NCBI GenBank assembly: GCA_964631265.1
Contig: CAZVWW010000074.1
Coordinates: 1 to 11,532, forward strand
Direction of reading: 5' to 3'
Length of the DNA: 11,532 nucleotides
DNA from: CAZVWW01 sp964631265
GTDB lineage: Bacteria > Thermotogota > Thermotogae > MWEM01
Shown here: piece by piece, positions 1-6,982 of the stretch
Position numbering within the stretch: position 1 is the stretch's first letter
How the letters are laid out: each line of letters opens with the position of its first letter
Position numbers and translations under genes: made by a program
Notes under the pieces: generated by a model
The model's database searches: none
Seen by the model: the letters and a program-made list of their open reading frames with translations, nothing else
Told to the model about the DNA's origin: nothing

Positions 1-479
1 GGATAAAAGACAAAGACCCGGATCCCGGGAACGTCGTAAAAGCCGTTTGCCACAGCACTTCCCGTGTCGCCGGACGTTGCAACGAGGATGTTCAGCCCCC
101 GGTCATCCCCCTCGATGAGTTTCGACATGAGCCGCGCCATGAATCGGGCCCCGACATCTTTAAAGGCAAGCGTGGGGCCGTGAAAGGTCTCGAGGGTGTA
201 TCGGTTCTGGTTTATCTTTTTCAACGGGGTGTCGAAGTTGAACGCCCCTTTGACGATCGCCCGTATCTCTTCCGGGCAGAGGTCCGCCTCAAGATACGGA
301 TAAAGGACCCGATAACCGATTTCATCGATGCTCTTCCCTTCAAGTGACTTCAGAAAAGTCTGATCCGCTTCGGGTATGCGCCGGGGCATATAAAGCCCGC
401 CATCCTCCGCAAGCCCGGAGAGTACCGCCCGGCTCAGGCTCACACGTTTATTCGGATTCTTTGTACTTGAGAATTGCAT
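1..479 (-). CDS. thrC: Threonine synthase, N-terminal 159 codons (3' end beyond window)
   Basis: Reading from ATG at 479 toward the window edge gives an uninterrupted frame of about 159 residues starting MQFSSTKNPNKRVSLSRAVL. The pattern GLAEDGGLYMP near residues 22-32 and HGPTLAFKDVG near 100-110 are typical of threonine synthase. Lys107 of the latter is the expected pyridoxal-phosphate lysine, and ATSGDTGSAV near 134-143 is the cofactor phosphate-binding loop. The enzyme converts O-phosphohomoserine to threonine, the last step of the pathway whose earlier steps are encoded by thrA and thrB on the same strand. The start follows the preceding restriction gene's stop by five bases. Any ribosome-binding site (GAGCGGTGA-like, weak) must therefore lie in the 3' end of that gene, which suggests translational coupling. 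The gene is partial only because the window ends. Family identity is secure; the start is very likely. Confidence 0.95.
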   Translation of the reverse strand, partial: MQFSSTKNPNKRVSLSRAVLSGLAEDGGLYMPRRIPEADQTFLKSLEGKSIDEIGYRVLYPYLEADLCPEEIRAIVKGAFNFDTPLKKINQNRYTLETFHGPTLAFKDVGARFMARLMSKLIEGDDRGLNILVATSGDTGSAVANGFYDVPGIRVFVFY

Positions 480-484
480 GCTTA

Positions 485-1840
485 TCACCGCTCATCATTC
501 ATCAGATTGATTATCCAGCTGATCCAGTTTCGGATGGTTCTGCATCTTCTTTTGATTGTATGAGAAGACTTGATGGTTGTCACATGTCTTTGAATCTGCT
601 GGTTTATGGTGGCATCAGAAATATGTCCGTCGCTAACATAGACTTTCATGACAGTGTTGATCACCTTATAACGCAGCATTGTTTTGACTATTGCTAAGTC
701 TCTTTGTTCTAAGTCCAATCCAAAAAGGTATTCCCCGAATTTTGTAATAATAAATGCTCCAGATGATGTTTTTTTGATCAGGCCAAGATACTGGCAGGCA
801 TTTGAGTAATACTCTGATTGCCGGTCAGTAAACCCGTAAAGTTCTGTTATTTCGGTCTTTTCCATTGATTCTTTTTCAAGGTTCTTATAAACTGCATTGA
901 GAGCTTGTTTTCGCTGGTAAAGGATCTCGGCTAAGTTGATGACCCGTTCCAAAGAGTCGGCTTGAGGAAACGGTATTGATGGTTCGTTTGACGGTTGGGC
1001 TGTTTTTATCAACTGGATTATTGCGCTTTTCTTTTCTCTGCAGACATCTGTGTTGAGTCTGTATTTTTGATAACGGTTAATGCGGAAGGAGCCGTAGATG
1101 TCTTCATCACTGAAACCAATATCGAATAAATGATAGCTGTTGTTGGAATAGGCGAAAAATATTGTTTTTATTGCCTTGCTCACATTTTTTGTCCGTAGCA
1201 TCTTCAATGGATAATACAACTGTCGGATCATAAAGCTTTCAGGCAATGTGTTTTTCGCTTCAACTATTGTTACGGTGTTCTTCCCCTCGTAAACACCGTC
1301 AATCTCGATTTGCGTATTTTCCACTCTAATGTCGAGATTACTGCTTTTTTGGATTTTGAAACCAAAGCTATTTGAACGCATTCTACCACTTAGTGTTGGT
1401 TCTAACGCTTCTCCCACAAAATCATTTAATACCCCGCTTAAATAAGCTGCACTTAACGATTTTGATTCGCTTGAAAGGTCTTTGAAATCCAGACTCTGGT
1501 ATTGCCTATGATAATCCATCATTTTATGTTTAAGGGTATCACTGAATTCTAAGTTACAGTATGCCTTAAATGAAGTGATTAAATATTCTCCCCTTCGGGT
1601 TGGTAAAATAGAGAATGGTGAGGTTTCTTTCGAAGTCATAAAGACAGGAGGCAGCGTATTTAAAGAATCAAACTTTGCCATAAGTCTCGGTTCTTCCTTT
1701 TGTCCGGTATATTTTTTTGTGTATTCCTTGATTTCATTTGCCGTTATAGTAAAAAAGCCCTTTTTATCTATTTCATCAGCGATACTCAATCTGTCAAATA
1801 ATACTTCCCAGGCACTTGAAATCCTTCCTGTTCTACTCAT
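485..1840 (-). CDS. Probable type II restriction endonuclease, PD-(D/E)XK fold
   Basis: A 451-residue protein directly downstream of, and overlapping by 8 bases, a DNA adenine methyltransferase gene. The probable catalytic core is IEIDGVYEG (Asp181) followed by TIVEAKN (Glu194, Lys196), a D-x12-E-x-K arrangement typical of PD-(D/E)XK nucleases. The N-terminal part contains EEPRLMAKFDS (about 49-59) and ILPTRRGEYLI (about 78-88), a pattern I associate with a group of poorly characterised type II restriction proteins (possibly DUF6996/6997-type; from memory, not verified). Residues about 325-375 (EITELYGF...QYLGLI...ITKFGEYLF) look like a winged-helix segment that could bind DNA. ATG at 1840 has GAGGTG 13 bases upstream, inside the methyltransferase gene. 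Nuclease function is inferred from the motif and the partner. The recognition site cannot be read from the sequence. Composition is more AT-rich than thrB and thrA. Confidence 0.8.
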   Translation of the reverse strand: MSRTGRISSAWEVLFDRLSIADEIDKKGFFTITANEIKEYTKKYTGQKEEPRLMAKFDSLNTLPPVFMTSKETSPFSILPTRRGEYLITSFKAYCNLEFSDTLKHKMMDYHRQYQSLDFKDLSSESKSLSAAYLSGVLNDFVGEALEPTLSGRMRSNSFGFKIQKSSNLDIRVENTQIEIDGVYEGKNTVTIVEAKNTLPESFMIRQLYYPLKMLRTKNVSKAIKTIFFAYSNNSYHLFDIGFSDEDIYGSFRINRYQKYRLNTDVCREKKSAIIQLIKTAQPSNEPSIPFPQADSLERVINLAEILYQRKQALNAVYKNLEKESMEKTEITELYGFTDRQSEYYSNACQYLGLIKKTSSGAFIITKFGEYLFGLDLEQRDLAIVKTMLRYKVINTVMKVYVSDGHISDATINQQIQRHVTTIKSSHTIKRRCRTIRNWISWIINLMNDER

Positions 1841-2732
1841 AGTTTCTTATCAGCACCTCTTCCACCTTCCCGCGTTTTTTAGCATTGGAATTGATCATTC
1901 GGGGCATCAAGACATGATCAATATGATAACCCTGATACTGTTCTAAGATAAAATCGGTGGCGGAATTGGATTCAAGGAACTTTACTCCTCTTTTGTCAAG
2001 GGCATCGCAGCATTTCTTCAACCTTATTTGCTCGCTTTTTCCGAATTCATTACCATCATATGTTGTGAAATTGGCAGTTTCTGAAACAGGATCATAGGGT
2101 GGATCTAAATAAACAAAATCAGTTTTGGTGGCTTTTTTTAAGGATACTTCAAAATCCGCATTCATTATTTCAATACTGGATTTGTTGAAGTAATCGCTAA
2201 TCCCGAGGATCGTTTCTTCATCCAGTATCTTCGGATTCTTATATCGTCCGAAAGGAGAATTGAAATGATGGGAACGATTCATTCTAAAAAGTCCGTTGTA
2301 GCATGTCTTGTTTAAATATAAAATCCTTGAGGCTTTTTCCACATCCGACAATTTGCTGAATGTCTCATCATCCCTGTCCATTTTTCTGATCGTATAAAAA
2401 TACTCTTCGTTATTCTTGTGTTTCTTCATGTCCTCGATCAGGGCATGAGGATTATTCTTTATCACCTGGTACAAGTTGACTAGTTCAGTGTTGGCATCGT
2501 TAATAACGGCCTTTTCAGGCAATAATTGAAATAACAACGACCCCCCTCCCACAAAGGGTTCATAATAACAATTGTATTCTTCAGGGACTCTTTGCATTAA
2601 TTCGGGCAGAAGCTTTCTTTTTCCGCCGGCCCATTTTAAAATCGGTTTTACCTTTCTATTCGTATTCAGCAATAAATAAATCTTTATCCCTCCGATTGCC
2701 AATCTTTTTTCTACATCATTATAGCATTTCAA
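1833..2732 (-). CDS. DNA adenine-N6 methyltransferase, Dam/D12 class (type II R-M)
   Basis: The protein transfers a methyl group from S-adenosylmethionine to adenine N6 and should protect host DNA from the adjacent nuclease. Visible motifs, numbered from the longest frame, are KWAGGK (33-38, motif X), EPFVGGG (58-64, SAM-binding motif I), YNGLFRMN...FNSPFGRYKNP (145-167, aligning with the target-recognition hairpin of E. coli Dam), catalytic DPPY (210-213), ETANFTTY, and a C-terminal INSNAKKRGKVEEVLIRNY block. The Dam resemblance makes GATC a candidate target, but other D12 enzymes such as EcoRV-type recognise other sites. The start is uncertain. TTG at 2732 overlaps the cassette's promoter, so a transcript from that promoter would need a later start. 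TTG at 2672 is the plausible alternative; it begins LLNTNRKVKPILKWAGGK and has GGAGGG 15 bases upstream. The family usually starts just before the KWAGGK motif. Confidence 0.93.
   Translation of the reverse strand: MKCYNDVEKRLAIGGIKIYLLLNTNRKVKPILKWAGGKRKLLPELMQRVPEEYNCYYEPFVGGGSLLFQLLPEKAVINDANTELVNLYQVIKNNPHALIEDMKKHKNNEEYFYTIRKMDRDDETFSKLSDVEKASRILYLNKTCYNGLFRMNRSHHFNSPFGRYKNPKILDEETILGISDYFNKSSIEIMNADFEVSLKKATKTDFVYLDPPYDPVSETANFTTYDGNEFGKSEQIRLKKCCDALDKRGVKFLESNSATDFILEQYQGYHIDHVLMPRMINSNAKKRGKVEEVLIRNYE
2688..2704 (-). promoter_or_regulatory. Ribosome-binding site GGAGGG abutting an 11-base palindrome
   Basis: The minus strand reads GATTGGCAATC, a perfect inverted repeat with a single central base (2694-2704), followed at once by GGAGGG (2688-2693), a strong Shine-Dalgarno sequence. 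It lies just downstream of the predicted transcription start. The GGAGGG is 6 bases from an in-frame ATT (2681) and 15 bases from an in-frame TTG (2672), so it bears on the start choice. The palindrome could be an operator or a small hairpin modulating methyltransferase translation. That role is inference only. Confidence 0.4.
2718..2726 (-). promoter_or_regulatory. Extended -10 promoter of the R-M cassette
   Basis: On the minus strand the sequence reads TGCTATAAT, a perfect extended -10 (TGnTATAAT) element, starting about 26 bases past the thrB stop. No good -35 is present at 16-18 bases (a TTGGTG lies 20 bases upstream), which is acceptable for an extended -10 promoter. Transcription would start near 2709-2712, inside the longest methyltransferase frame. 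This argues that the TTG at 2732 is not the start used from this promoter. The element gives the cassette, and possibly thrC, expression independent of the thr promoter. Confidence 0.6.
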
Positions 2733-2751
2733 GAAACGATAAACACCAATT

Positions 2752-3699
2752 TTATCGGATTATTTCTGGTCCCGTTTTGTTAATCTTTGAAACATAAACA
2801 TCGCTTTCAATTCCGTACTCCTTGAAAACACGTTGTATTGCTAAAGCCGCACTTTCAGCCGGTTGAACTGATTCAAAAAACGAGAAGACACTCGGGCCCG
2901 AGCCGGATATGGAGAGGTTGAGGGCCCCGTTTTTCATTGCGATATCCCGCATCTCGTCAAAATGGGGGATCCTTTTTGAACGCTCGGGCTCGATGATTAA
3001 ATCCTCCAGACTCCTGGATAACAAGCCATAGTCTCCGTTGTATAGAGCTGCCACGAGAGAGGCGATATTCCCCCACTGCCGGACCGCCCTGGAGAGTTCG
3101 ACGGTTTCGGGCAGGATCCGCCTCGCATCTCTTGTGTTGACCTCAACGTTCGGATGGATCAGGAGGCAATAAAGCCCCTCGGGAACGGGGAGTCTTGTGT
3201 AGTCAAGGGGAACGTAGCTTCTGATTAGAACCAGTCCGCCGAGTATGGAAGGGATAATGTTGTCTCCGTGTGGTGAACCGCATGCCAGCCTCTCGCATGC
3301 CAGGCCGATCTTCAGCAGTTCTCTCTCATCCATGGCATCGTCGAAGAGTCTGTTGATCCCATAAAGGGCTGCTGCCGCGCTTGCGGCGCTTGAGCCCAGA
3401 CCACTTCCAAGTGGCATCCCCTTTTGAATATCCATCGAGATCGTATAATCCTTGAACCCCTGCCTTCTCAAGTACTCTTTGACGGCAAAGCCGGCCGTGT
3501 TTTTGTCGGCCTCTTTTGGAAGTCTTCCGCCATCACCGGTGATACTGTTTATGGAGACTCCCCCATCCCCTTTCCGGAGCGTCAGTTTGACAATGTCCCC
3601 GGGTTCGGAGAGGGCAAAACCCATGATGTCAAACGCGCAGGAAACGTTGGCAACGGTTGCCGGTGCAAATACGGTTATGGTCTTTTTCAGAACGTCCAC
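2752..3699 (-). CDS. thrB: Homoserine kinase (GHMP kinase family)
   Basis: A 315-residue protein, close to the family's usual 300-320, that phosphorylates L-homoserine with ATP to give O-phosphohomoserine, the substrate of threonine synthase. The GHMP signatures are clear: FAPATVANVSCAFDIMGFAL at residues 11-30, the ATP-binding PLGSGLGSSAAS at 96-107, and the C-terminal SISGSGPSVFSFF motif. The start is GTG at 3699, overlapping the thrA 3' end by 13 bases. AAGAAGAG lies immediately before it, so the spacing is poor and initiation probably depends on coupling to thrA translation. It ends with TAA 19 bases before the longest methyltransferase frame. In typical operons thrC follows directly; here an R-M pair intervenes. 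Confidence 0.97.
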   Translation of the reverse strand: MDVLKKTITVFAPATVANVSCAFDIMGFALSEPGDIVKLTLRKGDGGVSINSITGDGGRLPKEADKNTAGFAVKEYLRRQGFKDYTISMDIQKGMPLGSGLGSSAASAAAALYGINRLFDDAMDERELLKIGLACERLACGSPHGDNIIPSILGGLVLIRSYVPLDYTRLPVPEGLYCLLIHPNVEVNTRDARRILPETVELSRAVRQWGNIASLVAALYNGDYGLLSRSLEDLIIEPERSKRIPHFDEMRDIAMKNGALNLSISGSGPSVFSFFESVQPAESAALAIQRVFKEYGIESDVYVSKINKTGPEIIR

Positions 3700-6137
3700 C
3701 TCTTCTTGATGGCGGTGGCCACCCTGAAGATATCAGCCATGACACCGGCCGCTGTTACACCGGCACCGGCACCGGCACCCTGGATAACAAGGGGGTTCTC
3801 GTATCGCCGTGTTTTGATGGATACAACATTATCGCTTCCCGCCAGTTTGTAGAAAGGGTGATCGGAACCGATGGCCTTGAGTTCGATGCGGGCACGTGAA
3901 TCCTCGTACACCCCGATCCATCGCAGTGACTGCCCGTTCTCTTCGGCCTTTTTTAATTTGTCGGCAAATTCGGCATCGTATTGTTCCAGTTCTCTGAAAA
4001 AGGCCTCGACACCCTCAGCTTCCATACAGCGCTCGGGGAGCAGCGGGTTGATCTCGATATCGTCGTACTCCATCTCCTCGCCAATCTCTCTTGAGAGGAG
4101 CAGAAGCTTTCGGGCAAAATCCTTTCCCGAAAGGTCGGTTCTCGGATCGGGTTCGGTGTAGCCCTTTTCTTTCGCCTCGCGGACCACCTGACTCAACGGG
4201 GTTTCCGGGTCGCATGAGTTGAAGATAAAACTGATCGTCCCTGATAGGATGGCCTCGATCTTTGTGATCCGGTCGCCGGATTCTCTCAGATTCCTCAACG
4301 TGTCGATGATCGGCAAACCTGCTCCCGCATTGGTCTCATAGAGGTAATGAACACTGTATTGGTTGGCGAGTCGGTTCAATCTCCTGAATGTCTCGATAGG
4401 TTCCGTGTTGGCAATCTTGTTGGCCGCAACGACTGAGACGCGATTCTTCATAAATCCCTCGTAGAGGGAGGCAACCTCCTCACTCGCCGTACAGTCCACA
4501 AAAACATTGTTGATGATCTCCTTGCTGTCGATAAACCGGATAAGATCTTTATAGGCCGGAACCTGCCCGGAATCTTCCAGCTCTTCTTTCCAGTTCTCCA
4601 GATCGATTCCTTTTTTGTTGTAGAGGATCTTTCTGGAGTTGAAGAGGGCGATCACCCTAATCTCCAGGTTCTGTTCCGCTTTCAGTCTCTGTTGATTGGC
4701 CTTGATCTGTTCAAGGAGCTCACTTCCAATCAGTCCAACACCGGCCAGAATCACATTCAAGACTGTCTTCTCGGAGAAAAAGGCCTCATGGAGTACATTC
4801 AAGGCCTTCCTTTCATCATCGCGCGAGACCACAACGGAAATATTGAGCTCGGAGGCCCCCTGGGCAATCGCCACGACGTTGATTCCCTTCTCACCGAATG
4901 CGTTGAAGAGCCTGCCCGCCACACCGGGGCGTTGCTTCATCTGATCGCCGACAACGGCAATGATGGAAAGGTCTCTTTCGGAGCTGATCGAGTCTATCAT
5001 CCTGGCATCGATCTCCAGCTTGAACTCCTCCAGGAGTTTTTTCCGGGCCAGATCCGTCAGCTCAGGTTCTATCGCCACACAGACCGATTGCTCCGAGGAG
5101 GCCTGACTGATCAGGATGGCATTGATGTTATTATCGGCGAGCGTTTTAAAGATCCGGGCCGAGATCCCTCTCACCCCGACCATCCCGCTGCCCGATATCA
5201 CAATCAGGGAGATGTTGTCAATGGAGGTAATCCCCTTTGCAAAATTCTTGAGCTTCACACCCTCGCCGGTTATCATGGTTCCCTTGAATCCCCTGTTTAT
5301 CGTGTTTTTGATCAGAATGGGAACATCCGCCTCTTTTGCCGGCCTGATAGCGGGGGGCAGCAGGACTTTTGCTCCGAAGTATGAGAGTTCAAGGGCCTCT
5401 TCGTAGCTCAGTTTTTCCACACTGAAAGCCTCAGAAACCTTGCCGGGATCGGCAGTCATAAATCCGTTGACATCCGTCCAGATCTGCACTTCCTCTGCTT
5501 TTATCACGGACCCGATGTACGTGGCGCTCAGATCAGAACCGCCTCTTCCAAGGGTCGTTGTAAGGCCTTCCTCAGTCGAGCCGATGAACCCCGGCACCAC
5601 CATGATCCCTTCTTTGCCGGATAACCGGTCTCTGATTAAACCGGATGACTGCTGAAAATCGATCGTTGCCCTCGTGAATGAATCGTCTGTTATGATGATC
5701 TCTGAGGGATCCAGGTACCCGGCGGAACGTCCGATCTTTTTCAGATAGGCCGTCAGGATCCTGGCTGATATCCGCTCGCCGAAACTCAGGACCAGGTCAC
5801 TTGTTCGTTTTGAGAATTCCCTGATCAAAAAAACCCCTTCGAGGATCTTATTCAATTCCTCATGAAATCTCTCTATCTCACAGATTCTTTCGTCCTCCCT
5901 GGAGATTGCCAGTTCCCGGACGGCCTTCATATGCCTCTCTGAAATGGCGTCGAGCATATCCTTGTATCTTGCATCGGCTTTTTCGGCCATGATCCCGGCC
6001 TCTTTTAATTTGTCGGTAACCCCGCCAAACGCTGACACAACTACGATGGCGTCCTCATATGAACCGAGTATTTCACTTATCTGCTGAACGCCTGCCGCGT
6101 CCGCTATCGATGTTCCTCCGAATTTTAATACTCTCAT
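3687..6137 (-). CDS. thrA: Bifunctional aspartate kinase / homoserine dehydrogenase
   Basis: An 816-residue fusion matching the usual length of about 810-820. The kinase domain (about 1-290) starts with VLKFGGTS and contains TTLGRGGSD (about 194-202). Two ACT regulatory domains lie at about 310-455, marked by SGSGMVGVRGISARIF and the later VVGDQMKQRPGVAGRLF. The homoserine dehydrogenase part opens with the NAD(P)-binding GVGLIG (466-471), continues with VAANKIAN, and has KGYTEPDPRTDLSGKD near the catalytic region. It carries out the first and third steps of threonine synthesis: aspartate to aspartyl phosphate, and aspartate semialdehyde to homoserine. ATG at 6137 has GAGGAGAG at correct spacing. 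The ACT domains suggest feedback control by threonine. I found no Thr/Ile-rich leader peptide or attenuator upstream. The gene leads the minus-strand operon. Confidence 0.98.
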   Translation of the reverse strand: MRVLKFGGTSIADAAGVQQISEILGSYEDAIVVVSAFGGVTDKLKEAGIMAEKADARYKDMLDAISERHMKAVRELAISREDERICEIERFHEELNKILEGVFLIREFSKRTSDLVLSFGERISARILTAYLKKIGRSAGYLDPSEIIITDDSFTRATIDFQQSSGLIRDRLSGKEGIMVVPGFIGSTEEGLTTTLGRGGSDLSATYIGSVIKAEEVQIWTDVNGFMTADPGKVSEAFSVEKLSYEEALELSYFGAKVLLPPAIRPAKEADVPILIKNTINRGFKGTMITGEGVKLKNFAKGITSIDNISLIVISGSGMVGVRGISARIFKTLADNNINAILISQASSEQSVCVAIEPELTDLARKKLLEEFKLEIDARMIDSISSERDLSIIAVVGDQMKQRPGVAGRLFNAFGEKGINVVAIAQGASELNISVVVSRDDERKALNVLHEAFFSEKTVLNVILAGVGLIGSELLEQIKANQQRLKAEQNLEIRVIALFNSRKILYNKKGIDLENWKEELEDSGQVPAYKDLIRFIDSKEIINNVFVDCTASEEVASLYEGFMKNRVSVVAANKIANTEPIETFRRLNRLANQYSVHYLYETNAGAGLPIIDTLRNLRESGDRITKIEAILSGTISFIFNSCDPETPLSQVVREAKEKGYTEPDPRTDLSGKDFARKLLLLSREIGEEMEYDDIEINPLLPERCMEAEGVEAFFRELEQYDAEFADKLKKAEENGQSLRWIGVYEDSRARIELKAIGSDHPFYKLAGSDNVVSIKTRRYENPLVIQGAGAGAGVTAAGVMADIFRVATAIKKRWTF

Positions 6138-6193
6138 TGCGCTCTCCTCATTTCTTTGTACAGTTTTTTCAACTACACTAACAGTTCCCCTGC

Positions 6194-6210
6194 TATATTA
6201 AAATAATATA
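6194..6210. repeat. AT-rich palindrome in the thrA upstream region
   Basis: TATATTA-AAA-TAATATA is a perfect 7+3+7 inverted repeat 57 bases upstream of the thrA start. It overlaps the only plausible minus-strand -10 candidates (TATATT, TAATAT), for which I see no good -35. It could be an operator over the thrA promoter, or a chance product of AT-rich promoter DNA. The rest of the 199-base divergent region (6138-6336) holds the thrA ribosome-binding site and the rpmB promoter. Confidence 0.35.
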
Positions 6211-6263
6211 CCACAGCAGAATTGTTACGTATTGGTAAACTTTAGGGAAAATTCGGTTTTACC

Positions 6264-6292
6264 TTGAAAAAAATCAATTCTGTTGGTATAAT
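6264..6292 (+). promoter_or_regulatory. Sigma70-type promoter of rpmB
   Basis: TTGAAA (6264-6269) and TATAAT (6287-6292) are separated by exactly 17 bases, close to consensus. Transcription would start near 6299, giving a leader of about 38 bases. The leader carries the ribosome-binding site AAAGGAGG, seven bases before the rpmB ATG at 6337. Confidence 0.85.
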
Positions 6293-6336
6293 TGCCCTCG
6301 GCAAATGGAAAATCGAATCGAAAGGAGGCTTTATTC

Positions 6337-6531
6337 ATGGCTTGGAAATGTGATATATGTGGCAAGGGGACAACAACCGGAAACAGCGTCAGCCACTCGA
6401 ATAGAAGAACCAAAAGAACATGGAAACCCAACCTTCAGACCGTCAGGGTTCTGGACGATAGCGGTATGAAGAAGAAGATAAAGGTTTGCACAAAATGCTT
6501 AAAAGCCGGAAAGGTTCAGAGAGCCGTTTAA
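6337..6531 (+). CDS. rpmB: 50S ribosomal protein L28, zinc-ribbon form
   Basis: A 64-residue basic protein of the large ribosomal subunit. It begins MAWKCDICGKGTTTGNSVSH, followed by RRTKRTWKPNLQTVRV, the typical L28 core. Two cysteine pairs, C5-x2-C8 and C51-x2-C54, mark the zinc-binding form, as opposed to the cysteine-free paralogue some bacteria use under zinc limitation. The frame is open further upstream to 6292, but the start at 6337 is preceded by AAAGGAGG at ideal spacing and matches the family N-terminus. The gene has its own consensus promoter and an intrinsic terminator one base after its stop, so it looks monocistronic. Confidence 0.97.
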   Translation: MAWKCDICGKGTTTGNSVSHSNRRTKRTWKPNLQTVRVLDDSGMKKKIKVCTKCLKAGKVQRAV

Positions 6532-6532
6532 T

Positions 6533-6560
6533 AAAGCGCGTTTAACGCGCTTTTCTTTCT
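6533..6560 (+). terminator. Rho-independent terminator of rpmB
   Basis: AAAGCGCG (6533-6540) pairs perfectly with CGCGCTTT (6546-6553) around a five-base TTTAA loop and is followed by a T-rich run (TCTTTCT). The stem begins immediately after the rpmB stop codon. Confidence 0.85.
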
Positions 6561-6568
6561 ATTACGGG

Positions 6569-6982
6569 ATGGTTTTATCATTGTATTCCTTTTCCTTTTA
6601 CAGACTCATCGTTGTGATTTTACTTTTTTTGAGTATTTTTTTCTTACCCTTAATAACTGCCGTGAAAATCCTTTCATTTTTTTTGTTAATCCTGTATATG
6701 TATATTTGTTTTTCAAATAAAATTATACTTGATTTAATGGAAGGAGGACTTTTTTTAGGCAGACGGTTCTATTTAGTACAGAATTTTACCGTTTCTGTGC
6801 ATCGATTTGGTTTGTTTAAAGTCATTGTGGTAAGATTAAATAAGGTGAAATTTTTGATCCTTAACGACTTTTTTTACGGGGATTTAGAGTCGAACATTGA
6901 ATTGCTTAGAAAATACCAGAACAATTATTTCGGAGGTGCTCAATTTGGCGCAGCAAAAGAAACAATATCTCATCAAAATTGA
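6569..6982 (+). CDS. Hypothetical small membrane protein
   Basis: A 137-residue frame I do not recognise. Residues about 10-50 form two strongly hydrophobic stretches (for example RLIVVILLFLSIFFLPLI and LSFFLLILYMYICF) that look like a transmembrane hairpin. The remaining 85 residues are soluble, with alternating hydrophobic positions (FYLVQNFTVSVHRFGLFKVIVVRLNKV) suggesting beta strands, possibly a PH-like membrane-associated domain; that is a guess. The DNA is much more A/T-rich than the flanking genes, and the 3' end overlaps korD by 38 bases. ATG at 6569 has only a weak ribosome-binding site (ACGGG just before it) and no clear promoter between the rpmB terminator and itself. It is either a real, weakly expressed gene or a fortuitous frame in an AT-rich spacer ahead of korD. 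Confidence 0.55.
   Translation: MVLSLYSFSFYRLIVVILLFLSIFFLPLITAVKILSFFLLILYMYICFSNKIILDLMEGGLFLGRRFYLVQNFTVSVHRFGLFKVIVVRLNKVKFLILNDFFYGDLESNIELLRKYQNNYFGGAQFGAAKETISHQN
6932..6938 (+). promoter_or_regulatory. Ribosome-binding site of korD (decides the TTG start)
   Basis: GGAGGTG lies six bases before TTG at 6945. This fixes the ferredoxin start there, not at the in-frame TTG at 6897, which lacks such a site. Confidence 0.8.

Larger units (their letters stand above)
480..2751 (-). other. Restriction-modification cassette inserted between thrB and thrC
   Basis: Two co-oriented, overlapping R-M genes occupy the whole interval between the homoserine kinase stop and the threonine synthase start. 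By eye the interval is around 35-42% GC in sampled stretches, against about 48-50% in thrA. I found no transposase, integrase, terminal inverted repeats or convincing target-site duplication at the edges, so this is marked as a probable acquired island and not a defined mobile element. The exact insertion boundaries are unknown. The left one is within a few bases of the endonuclease stop and the right one within about 20 bases of the thrB stop. Confidence 0.7.

Noticed and set aside
344..697. Plus-strand open frame spanning the thrC/endonuclease junction
   Set aside because: It is antisense to two supported genes, and its translation is a low-quality mixture with no recognisable domain.
480..2760. 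Target-site duplication or transposon ends flanking the R-M cassette
   Set aside because: Comparing the thrB-side and thrC-side junctions shows only trivial shared words such as TTATC, with no inverted terminal repeats and no transposase.
4692..5384. Long plus-strand open frame opposite thrA
   Set aside because: It lies wholly antisense to clearly coding thrA sequence with intact kinase, ACT and dehydrogenase motifs. Its translation shows no family features and it has no ribosome-binding site.
6138..6240. Threonine attenuator or riboswitch ahead of thrA
   Set aside because: I found no short leader peptide rich in Thr/Ile codons and no terminator hairpin with a T run on the minus strand. Only an AT palindrome is present.
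6897..6944. Upstream TTG start for the korD ferredoxin
   Set aside because: It would add 16 non-conserved residues and lacks a ribosome-binding site, whereas TTG 6945 follows GGAGGTG.
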